Below, piece by piece: positions 1-5,450 of a stretch of DNA of 18,760 nucleotides. The stretch lies in assembly GCA_023426765.1 (NCBI GenBank), contig JAEZBW010000102.1, positions 1 through 18,760 of the forward strand, read 5' to 3'. The translations under genes and the position numbers were made by a program. The notes below the pieces were generated by a model. It was not told where the DNA came from. It saw nothing but the letters and a program-made list of their open reading frames with translations, and made no database searches. Within the stretch, counting starts at the first letter, position 1. Each line of letters opens with the position of its first letter. This DNA is from Bacillota bacterium. Lineage in GTDB: Bacteria > Bacillota > Clostridia > DSM-8532.

Positions 1-240
1 GCTGAAAGCCATCCGCGGGACCTGTCTCGGGTATTTCACTCCTCTGGCAACAAAGCACGTACCTTTCGACCCGCTCCTGGCTCTTTACGTGTTAGGCAGT
101 AGTGGTCTCCATATCCCGGGTCGCTCAACTGCACGCTTTCAGCCTTTTGTAGGCAGCAGTGCTTCGAAGCATGTTGCCTTTCGTCATCGAAATATTCCGA
201 GCCACCCGCTAACTGTACTGGAGTGTGAACAGTAACAGAT
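1..240 (-). ncRNA. Unrecognised structured RNA with crossing helices (runs off the left edge)
   Basis: No convincing gene lies here, but the segment is dense in complementary pairs. Seen: an outer stem 205-209 with 15-19 (GCGGG/CCCGC) stacked on 197-201 with 26-30 (CUCGG/CCGAG). Hairpins lie at 179-192 (UUUCG/CGAAA) and 152-178 (GGCA/UGCC around UGCUUCGAAGCA). 67-73 pairs with 117-123 (7 bp), and 1-9 pairs with 135-143 (9 bp). The 1-9/135-143 helix crosses the outer stem, and 56-61/86-91 crosses 67-73/117-123, so two pseudoknots are possible. On the minus strand the unpaired stretches are purine- and A-rich, as in real RNA loops, which favours that strand. The 3' end lies beyond the window. 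Size and complexity resemble large clostridial RNAs such as raiA RNA, but I could not match a family. RNase P, tmRNA, SRP and cobalamin riboswitch cores were looked for and not found. Confidence 0.55.
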
Positions 241-275
241 AACACTCTTTGCTTCATTAAAATTTACAGAAGCTA

Positions 276-303
276 TTGACACAGGAAAATATAGGGTTAT
301 AAT
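276..303 (+). promoter_or_regulatory. Sigma-A promoter of the cstR-like/trxA operon
   Basis: A perfect -35 box TTGACA (276-281) and a perfect -10 box TATAAT (298-303) are separated by 16 bp. Transcription would start near 310, inside or just before the C/G-tract operator, so a repressor bound there would block it. The promoter is strong by consensus, fitting a gene normally held off by its own repressor. Confidence 0.85.
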
Positions 304-312
304 ATAAATATA

Positions 313-332
313 CCCCACCCCCAGGGGAGGGG
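313..332 (+). promoter_or_regulatory. Probable CsoR/CstR-family operator
   Basis: An inverted repeat CCCCACCCC (313-321), CA, GGGGAGGGG (324-332), with only the central A/A unmatched, begins about 10 bp after the -10 box. CsoR-family repressors are known to bind G/C-tract inverted repeats of this kind near their own promoters. Assigning it to the adjacent repressor gene is inference. Confidence 0.7.
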
Positions 333-361
333 CCTTGAACACATAGAAAGGAAAATGCGGT

Positions 362-637
362 ATGGATTCACCCGATAACAAGGAAAAACTGCTGAACCTG
401 CTGAAAACAACCCGTGGCCAGATTGATGCCGTCATCAGCATGGTTGACGACACAAAGCAATGTGCCGATATCCTGGTGCAGCTGTTATCGGCTCAGGGCC
501 TTTTAAAAAAGTGCACCGTACTGCTGCTGGAAAACAGAATAAAAAATTGTTTATGCGAGGCTGTTAAAAGTTCGGAGGAAAGGGAAAATAAAATCGATGA
601 GATCGTTTCAATTCTCAGTAAGCTTTCAAAAGCGTGA
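362..637 (+). CDS. CsoR/CstR-family sulfur- or metal-sensing repressor, CstR-like
   Basis: A 91-residue all-helical repressor of the CsoR/RcnR/CstR family (DUF156). These proteins are DNA-binding tetramers that release their operator when an inducer modifies conserved cysteines. Residues 15-23 (KTTRGQIDA) match the family's first helix. The two key cysteines are Cys34 and Cys63, 29 residues apart as in the family. The copper-binding histidine of CsoR, four residues before the second cysteine, is Arg59 here (ENRIKNC), which points to a CstR-type persulfide/sulfane-sulfur sensor rather than a copper sensor. Extra cysteines occur at 51 and 65. The start ATG has an AAAGGA box upstream (346-351). 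It is preceded by a consensus promoter and a C/G-tract operator, implying autoregulation, and is followed after 94 bp by thioredoxin, which suits a thiol-stress role. The family is certain; the inducer is inferred. Confidence 0.88.
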   Translation: MDSPDNKEKLLNLLKTTRGQIDAVISMVDDTKQCADILVQLLSAQGLLKKCTVLLLENRIKNCLCEAVKSSEERENKIDEIVSILSKLSKA

Positions 638-731
638 AGACATCCGAGTACTGTTATAACCGATCTGTTTGTAAAAACGGCTTTTAAGCTTCAGAGTGTG
701 AAATAAGTGTTTATGGAAGGAGATTTTAATC

Positions 732-1058
732 ATGAGTGAAAACGTATTAACGCTGACAAAGGATAATTTTGAAAAGGAAGTGCTTCAGTCCGACAAGCCC
801 GTATTGGTGGATTTCTGGGCAGCATGGTGCGGCCCGTGCCGTATGGTCGCCCCCGTGGTTGATCAGATTGCCGGTGAATATGCAGGCAAAGTAAAGGTAG
901 GAAAAATCAATGTGGATGAACAGGGTGAGCTGTCTGAAAAATACAGAATCATGTCAATCCCCACACTGATGGTCTTTAAGAACGGAGCCATTGCGGAAAG
1001 CGTCATGGGCGCCAGATCCAGGGAAGCTCTTGCCGCCATGCTGGATAAACATCTGTAA
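732..1058 (+). CDS. trxA: Thioredoxin
   Basis: A 108-residue cytoplasmic thioredoxin of standard length. It reduces protein disulfides (and persulfides) using electrons from thioredoxin reductase. The active site WCGPC lies at residues 32-36 (Cys33/Cys36), within the usual VDFWAAWCGPC context. The cis-proline is Pro77 in SIPTLMVF, and the FKNG turn follows. There is no signal peptide. A good Shine-Dalgarno (AAGGAG, 716-721) precedes the ATG. It lies 94 bp downstream of the CstR-like repressor on the same strand, with no terminator seen between them, so it is probably read from the 276-303 promoter and induced with it. A strong intrinsic terminator closes the unit at 1157-1194. No reductase gene is in the window. 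Confidence 0.96.
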   Translation: MSENVLTLTKDNFEKEVLQSDKPVLVDFWAAWCGPCRMVAPVVDQIAGEYAGKVKVGKINVDEQGELSEKYRIMSIPTLMVFKNGAIAESVMGARSREALAAMLDKHL

Positions 1059-1086
1059 AATTACCAAAACATTTTTGCATTTAAGC

Positions 1087-1130
1087 CTCTGAATTGAATC
1101 ATACATCAGTATCACATGATTGAATCAGAG
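1087..1130. repeat. Imperfect inverted repeat downstream of trxA
   Basis: The arms CTCTGAATTGAATCAT (1087-1102) and ATGATTGAATCAGAG (1116-1130) can form a hairpin with one or two mismatches and a 13-nt loop. There is no T-run after it, so it is not itself an intrinsic terminator. It may protect the 3' end of the mRNA; this is inference. Confidence 0.5.
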
Positions 1131-1156
1131 AATAATAAATACCCCCTCGAAGTTTT

Positions 1157-1194
1157 AACTCTGTTTCGGTTTTATCCGGAGCAGAGTTTTTTTT
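1157..1194 (+). terminator. Intrinsic terminator of the trxA operon
   Basis: A 13-bp stem, 1157-1169 (AACTCTGTTTCGG) with 1176-1188 (CCGGAGCAGAGTT), includes two G-U pairs and has a 6-nt loop TTTTAT. It runs directly into eight T residues (1187-1194). Confidence 0.9.
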
Positions 1195-1251
1195 ACTGCA
1201 AACTCCGATCCGGTAGTCCAAAAGACCCAATCGGCTGAAAAAATGGGAGAT

Positions 1252-1461
1252 ATGCATCATATCAAGGCTTTAACAGTCCTGATATACTGGTTATAACCTA
1301 TAGTATACCTTCATGCCGCGCTGCAGGAACAACACCACAACGACAAATTACACATAGTGCTTTACCAGGAAAAAGCCATGCATGTTACATGGCAATATAG
1401 TTTCAGCCCTGATGAATTGCAGCCGGATGTGTTGGATCAAGGAACCGATGAGATGACTTAA
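1252..1461 (+). pseudogene. Stop-interrupted small reading frame, possible decayed gene
   Basis: The 280-base space between the trxA terminator and the next gene has no intact gene. One frame reads from ATG 1252 through a short hydrophobic start (MHHIKALTVLIYWL), hits TAA at 1294-1296, and continues in the same frame for 54 sense codons to TAA 1459-1461. The continuation includes LHIVLYQEK, HVTWQYSFSPDELQP and a D/E-rich end. The second part has protein-like composition but no good start codon with a ribosome binding site. It could be a small gene broken by a nonsense mutation, or chance. No homolog was recognised. Confidence 0.3.
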
Positions 1462-1474
1462 TGGGGGAATTATT

Positions 1475-3256
1475 GTGTCGGACAGGAAGGATTTAGCGAT
1501 AACCCTGCCGGAATGGTATCAGATGGAGCTGCAAACGCAGAAAACCATGCTGAGGCTGTCCGGGGTACATGAACTGGAATTTTATCTGAATCATCCGGAT
1601 GAATACATCCGGCATCAGGCTATCCTGCGCCTGGGGCAATTGCGCAGCAGAGAAGCCCTGGCGCCCCTGAGCAAAATCATCGATGATCCGCTTGAAATGA
1701 CGATCAACAAGGAAATCGCTGCATGGGTGCTGAAGAGCACGGGATTAATCGGAAACGATGACTTTTATATTGGAAACCAATATCTCGATCGCTATACCGG
1801 CAATGAGAAGCTGAGGGATTTTTACTATCCCGGCTTTACGGAAGGCCGGACAACCCCGGAGTATCATTTTGGATCTTCGGGAATTGAAGCCATGTTGAGG
1901 GAAGAAACCCTTGTGATTCGCGCAGAATCTTTGGAGGAGAAGGTGGAACTGCCTTTTTCCCTGAACCGGTGGTTTAAAACGTGGTCGAAGATGAAGCTGG
2001 AAGGCCTTCGGAAAGGGTCGAAGGAGTTTGGGAAAAAGTCTGCGGCAGCCATGTCAGGGTTCATTCATCGTTTAACACACCCGGAAAAGAAGCCAGTCAC
2101 AGAGAAAAAGAAGCAGCATCGGAAAAAGGATCAACAACAAAACCAACCTACAGGGATTATCTTTGAACAGGCAACCAATACGGGTCAGCTCACTCAGGAA
2201 ATTATTACACCACAGGTTCTGACTGCAGCGGAGAGCATAACCCCTCAAGCAGAAACGGTGAATAAACAGTGTCACACAGCGCAGGAGATAACTGCTCCGA
2301 AGGCAGAGGCGGAAATTGCTGCAATGAAATTGTCAAGTCCGGTCACCGAAGCAAAGACTGTTGCAGTAGACATACGAAAGAAATCCGACAACGGATTGAA
2401 ACCGGAGAACAGAATCACGGTTGTGGAGTTGTCAAGCCCAGATACTGAAGTACGGTCTGTTGCAGAAGATATCAGGAAGAAATCCGATATCGGATTGAAT
2501 CCGGAAAACAGAATCCCTGTTGAAACATCAAGGGATATCTTTACAACCAGCGATAAAGACAAAACCGAATACTATACGAAGCCATTTACACTGAAAACAA
2601 TCACCAGGGAAAAGGAAGACAAAAAGCTTCGCGTGAAAAGCAAAATCTATGTCAGAGGCAATTCGCGTGAATTATCTTTTGCAGATGCCGTAAAGGGGAT
2701 CACCCTGAAGCTTTTGAAAATTATTCTATTGCCTTTTGTCATCCTGTGGAACCAAAAAGTGGTTTTCTTAACGCTGATCGTTTGCCTGTATCTCTTCTTT
2801 ACCTTTATTCCAATCGGGCGTATGCTGTTTTACCGCAGATCCCCCGAATTGGCAAGAATTAATGATAAGGCCGTAAAAGCGGCTCAGGTCTGGGTTACCG
2901 ATAAGGTTGACACCCTGAAGGAAATGGCATCCGAGTATGAGCTGGTCAGGGATATTCAGAAACGGATGGTATCCGGGACACAGGAACAGAAAACCGTTCA
3001 GGAACCCGTTCCAAAGCCTGTAAGGTATATTGTTACTTCAAAGACACTGAACATGCGCAAGGCACCCGGAACCAAGTCTGATAAACTGCTTGTGCTGGAG
3101 CAGAACATGATTGTGGAATATCTGAATCAAAGCATGGATACCGATGAAGGACAAACATGGCTGTATATTCAGGCCCCCGACGGAACAGCGGGCTGGTCCT
3201 TCGCAGGTTACCTGAAAAAGCTGGAGGATGGGATTGAAGCCTATGAAGGAAAATAA
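1475..3256 (+). CDS. Uncharacterised membrane protein with HEAT-like N-terminus and C-terminal SH3b domain
   Basis: A 593-residue protein of unknown function. The GTG start is chosen for the GGGGGA box at 1463-1468. Residues 30-90 look like HEAT-type helical repeats (HPDEYIRHQAILRLGQL...EALAPLSKIIDDP). Residues 200-385 are a polar, low-complexity linker rich in K, T, E and Q with an internal tandem duplication (residues 286-318 and 319-350, DNA 2330-2428 and 2429-2524). Residues 411-449 are strongly hydrophobic and span the membrane once or as a hairpin. Residues 455-505 are helical. Residues 516-583 form a bacterial SH3 domain (TSKTLNMRKAPGTKSDKLLVL, TWLYIQ, AGWSFAGYL), usually used to bind cell wall or peptide. 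If there is a single span, the HEAT-like end is cytoplasmic and the SH3b end outside. It overlaps the next gene, so the two are probably translated together. Confidence 0.85.
   Translation: MSDRKDLAITLPEWYQMELQTQKTMLRLSGVHELEFYLNHPDEYIRHQAILRLGQLRSREALAPLSKIIDDPLEMTINKEIAAWVLKSTGLIGNDDFYIGNQYLDRYTGNEKLRDFYYPGFTEGRTTPEYHFGSSGIEAMLREETLVIRAESLEEKVELPFSLNRWFKTWSKMKLEGLRKGSKEFGKKSAAAMSGFIHRLTHPEKKPVTEKKKQHRKKDQQQNQPTGIIFEQATNTGQLTQEIITPQVLTAAESITPQAETVNKQCHTAQEITAPKAEAEIAAMKLSSPVTEAKTVAVDIRKKSDNGLKPENRITVVELSSPDTEVRSVAEDIRKKSDIGLNPENRIPVETSRDIFTTSDKDKTEYYTKPFTLKTITREKEDKKLRVKSKIYVRGNSRELSFADAVKGITLKLLKIILLPFVILWNQKVVFLTLIVCLYLFFTFIPIGRMLFYRRSPELARINDKAVKAAQVWVTDKVDTLKEMASEYELVRDIQKRMVSGTQEQKTVQEPVPKPVRYIVTSKTLNMRKAPGTKSDKLLVLEQNMIVEYLNQSMDTDEGQTWLYIQAPDGTAGWSFAGYLKKLEDGIEAYEGK
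2330..2524 (+). repeat. In-frame tandem duplication inside the HEAT/SH3b gene
   Basis: Two adjacent copies of 99 and 96 bp (2330-2428 and 2429-2524) encode the related segments LSSPVTEAKTVAVDIRKKSD... and LSSPDTEVRSVAEDIRKKSD..., each ending in a PENRI motif. Differences are spread through the copies and many are silent, so the duplication is not recent and its reading frame has been kept. Confidence 0.85.
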
Positions 3257-3848
3257 CACAGCAAAACGGAAGGAATTGATCGGTTATCTTCTGAAGCAGT
3301 TAAAGGATACCTGCCTTCAGCTGAAGGAACTGGCAAACGAAATGGGTGGAGCGGCAGACATGTTCCTTGAGAGAGCCTTTTTGGAAAGCAACGATGAAAT
3401 TATGTCGCTGGTGGATGAATATAATGGAAATATCCGGCAGGTGGAGGAAATCACACAGCAAATGACCGGAAGGATGAATGAATGGTTTTCCTTTGCCACC
3501 GATGAAAAGAATCAATCTCGCTTATTATTTCCACTGCGGTATTCTCTTGAAAAAAAGGAGGTTCGAAACTTTATCAGCCGGAGCAGGGATCAAATATCAG
3601 AGAAGGTGATCCGCAACCGATTCGTTAAGGAAAAGCTGGATGGGATGGAAGAGAAGCTTCGCTGCAAGGCGGTATTGAAAATTGAAACCGAAGAGCAGTA
3701 TCAGTCTTTCAATGACCTGACAAAACTGAAAAAGGAGATCCTGGAACACTTGTCCTATCTGATGCCTACCGTACCGGAGGTGTGTCCGGTTGAGTTTTCC
3801 ATCGAAGATATCGACCACCTGATCCTGAAATGTTCACCTGTGGGATAA
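3234..3848 (+). CDS. Uncharacterised helical protein, partner of the HEAT/SH3b gene
   Basis: About 204 residues, no family recognised. The composition is helical and charged, with coiled-coil-like stretches near the start (LLKQLKDTCLQLKELANEM), in the middle (around EYNGNIRQVEEITQQM) and at 115-175 (EKLDGMEEKLR...LKKEILEHLSYL). There is no signal peptide or membrane segment, so it is probably cytoplasmic. The start is uncertain. TTG 3234 has GGAGG (3223-3227) at a 6-nt spacing; ATG 3243 lacks a close site; ATG 3228 sits directly on it. In every case it overlaps the end of the upstream gene, indicating translational coupling and a likely shared complex. It may bind the cytoplasmic part of its membrane partner; that is inference. 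Confidence 0.82.
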   Translation: MKPMKENNTAKRKELIGYLLKQLKDTCLQLKELANEMGGAADMFLERAFLESNDEIMSLVDEYNGNIRQVEEITQQMTGRMNEWFSFATDEKNQSRLLFPLRYSLEKKEVRNFISRSRDQISEKVIRNRFVKEKLDGMEEKLRCKAVLKIETEEQYQSFNDLTKLKKEILEHLSYLMPTVPEVCPVEFSIEDIDHLILKCSPVG

Positions 3849-3869
3849 GATTCTTTGCGGAGCTCATGT

Positions 3870-3898
3870 TTGCATTCATTTAACGCTGTTGTTATAAT
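3870..3898 (+). promoter_or_regulatory. Promoter of mtaD
   Basis: -35 TTGCAT (3870-3875), 17-bp spacer, -10 TATAAT (3893-3898). The start would be near 3905, giving a leader of about 93 nt. Confidence 0.8.
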
Positions 3899-3941
3899 GG
3901 AGTTGGGTTTTTGTAAAGATATGCCTGTTAGATCTTGTTTT

Positions 3942-3964
3942 ACAGACGGAGATTTGCCGTCTGT
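3942..3964 (+). other. Leader hairpin before mtaD
   Basis: ACAGACGG (3942-3949) pairs perfectly with CCGTCTGT (3957-3964) around a 7-nt loop, followed only by TTGG, so termination is weak at best. It lies in the mtaD 5' leader, 20 bp before the Shine-Dalgarno. Its function is unknown. Confidence 0.5.
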
Positions 3965-3997
3965 TTGGCTGAAAAGAGATATTCAGGAGGTCCGAAG

Positions 3998-5293
3998 ATG
4001 GGATACAGGATAGAAAACGTTACGGTAGTGACAACCGGGGAGGATGACCTTAACCTTGTCAGGAATGCTACGGTGATTACGGACAAGGGTAAGATAACTT
4101 ATATCGGGAACAACCCTCCGAAAACCCCGGGGCACCAAATCATCAATGGGGCTGGAAAAGCACTGGTTCCCGGTCTTATCAATGCACACACCCATGTGCC
4201 GATGACATTGCTGCGAAGCTATGCCGACGATATGGCGCTTCATACCTGGCTGTATGATTACATTTTTCCAGCAGAGGACAAATTGACTGCGGAGGATATT
4301 TACTGGGGCTCGCAGCTTGCTTTTCTGGAGATGATCGCCGGCGGGACCACCTGTTTTTGTGATATGTACTATTTTATAGACAGGATCGCTGAAGCAACCG
4401 AAGCTTGCGGGCTGAAGGCGCTGCTTACACGCGGTTTGATCAACGGAGATCAGCTGGAGAATTATTCAAACGATGACAGGCTGAAGGAAGCGATTTCTGT
4501 TTTCAAGCAATGGAACGGCGCTGCCGACGGGCGTATCAGAGTAGCGTTTGCTCCTCATGCCCTGTATACCTGTGCTCCGGGATATATCCGCGCAATTCGG
4601 AATACGGCTGAAAAACTTGGTGCAATGATCCATACCCATGTGGATGAAACAGCCAAAGAACACCAGGATTGCCTGAACCTATATAAGAAAACGCCGACGG
4701 AGCACCTTTACGGCATCGGTTTGTTTGATCTGCCTACGATTGCGGCCCATTGCGTCCATGTCACCGAGAGCGATTTGGACATAATGAAGGAGAAAAAGGT
4801 TACATTTGTGCATAACCCCGGCAGCAACCTGAAGCTCGGAAGCGGTATCGCACCTGTTCCTGCCGCACTGAACAAGGGTGTGAATGTGGCACTGGGCACA
4901 GACGGAGCTTCAAGCAACAATAACCTGAACATGTGGGAAGAAATCAACCTGGCAGCACTGATACACAAGGGTGCTTCGCAGGATCCGCTGGCAGTCAAGG
5001 CTCACGAAGCTTTCAGAATGGCAACCGTCAATGGGGCAAATGCTTTGGGCTTCAACAATTCCGGTCAGCTCCGGGAAGGGTATCAGGCCGACATGGTTCT
5101 TCTGAATCTATCCAAACCGCATTACCTACCCGAGCACAATCTGGTTTCCAACCTCGCGTATGCTGCTCAGGCCTCTGATGTGGAAACTGTTTTTGTTGAT
5201 GGAAAAATTCTTTATGACAGGGGAGAATACAAAACGCTGGATCAAGAAAGAATCCTGCATGAAATAAATCGAATCTATCGGAGACTGTTTTAA
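3998..5293 (+). CDS. mtaD: 5-methylthioadenosine/S-adenosylhomocysteine deaminase
   Basis: A 431-residue cytoplasmic amidohydrolase of the MtaD/TrzN-like group. It deaminates 5'-methylthioadenosine and S-adenosylhomocysteine to inosyl forms, clearing by-products of SAM-dependent reactions. Metal ligands visible are His64/His66 (NAHTHVP), His214 (IHTHVDE) and Asp302 (LGTDGASSNN). Glu217 and His251 (AAHCVH) are the usual substrate/catalytic residues, and HNPGSNLKLGSG (272-283) is a family signature. Length is normal. The ATG at 3998 is chosen for AGGAGG at 3985-3990 with a 7-nt spacer; the frame is open to 3935 but has no ribosome binding site there. It is transcribed alone from the TTGCAT/TATAAT promoter and converges on rqcH. 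Related deaminases (guanine, chlorohydrolase-like) share the fold, so substrate specificity is inferred. Confidence 0.92.
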   Translation: MGYRIENVTVVTTGEDDLNLVRNATVITDKGKITYIGNNPPKTPGHQIINGAGKALVPGLINAHTHVPMTLLRSYADDMALHTWLYDYIFPAEDKLTAEDIYWGSQLAFLEMIAGGTTCFCDMYYFIDRIAEATEACGLKALLTRGLINGDQLENYSNDDRLKEAISVFKQWNGAADGRIRVAFAPHALYTCAPGYIRAIRNTAEKLGAMIHTHVDETAKEHQDCLNLYKKTPTEHLYGIGLFDLPTIAAHCVHVTESDLDIMKEKKVTFVHNPGSNLKLGSGIAPVPAALNKGVNVALGTDGASSNNNLNMWEEINLAALIHKGASQDPLAVKAHEAFRMATVNGANALGFNNSGQLREGYQADMVLLNLSKPHYLPEHNLVSNLAYAAQASDVETVFVDGKILYDRGEYKTLDQERILHEINRIYRRLF

Positions 5294-5304
5294 AGCCACT
5301 TACT

Positions 5305-5448
5305 CCACTGGGACGGTTCTGGTGACTCAAATTTTATGTCTACTGATTTCCTGAGACTGTTCCGGTGATTCAGTTAACATGCACCACTGGGACGATTCCG
5401 GTGATTCAGTTAACATAAATTTTGAGTCATATAGAACCGTCCCAGATG
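5305..5448. repeat. MITE/REP-like element with inverted ends between convergent genes
   Basis: The left end, CCACTGGGACGGTTCTGGTG... (5305-5339), reappears inverted at the right end (5413-5448, ...ATAGAACCGTCCCAG). Two further degenerate direct copies lie inside (5350-5381 and 5384-5416), each with the form GGGAC(G/T)-TTCCGGTGATTCAG. The element starts 11 bp after the mtaD stop and touches the rqcH stop. There is no coding capacity. The GGGACGGTTCT/GTGACTCA core resembles a dispersed repeat family of many Firmicutes; that resemblance is from memory. Its long inverted arms could act as a bidirectional terminator. Confidence 0.75.
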
Positions 5449-5450
5449 AC

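Noticed and set aside
1..240. Cobalamin riboswitch or SRP RNA on the minus strand
   Set aside because: A partial B12-box-like stretch (GAGCCAGGAG) is present, but the rest of the core is missing. The SRP helix 8 signature GGAAGCAGC is absent.
36..257. 73-codon minus-strand frame
   Set aside because: It overlaps the RNA helices, has cysteine- and arginine-rich random composition, and shows no start signal.
1201..1250. Riboswitch-like stretch after the trxA terminator
   Set aside because: Short complementary segments exist, but no known aptamer core could be recognised and no intact gene follows closely.
3935..3997. Longer N-terminus for mtaD
   Set aside because: The extension has no ribosome binding site and contains the leader hairpin; AGGAGG points to ATG 3998.
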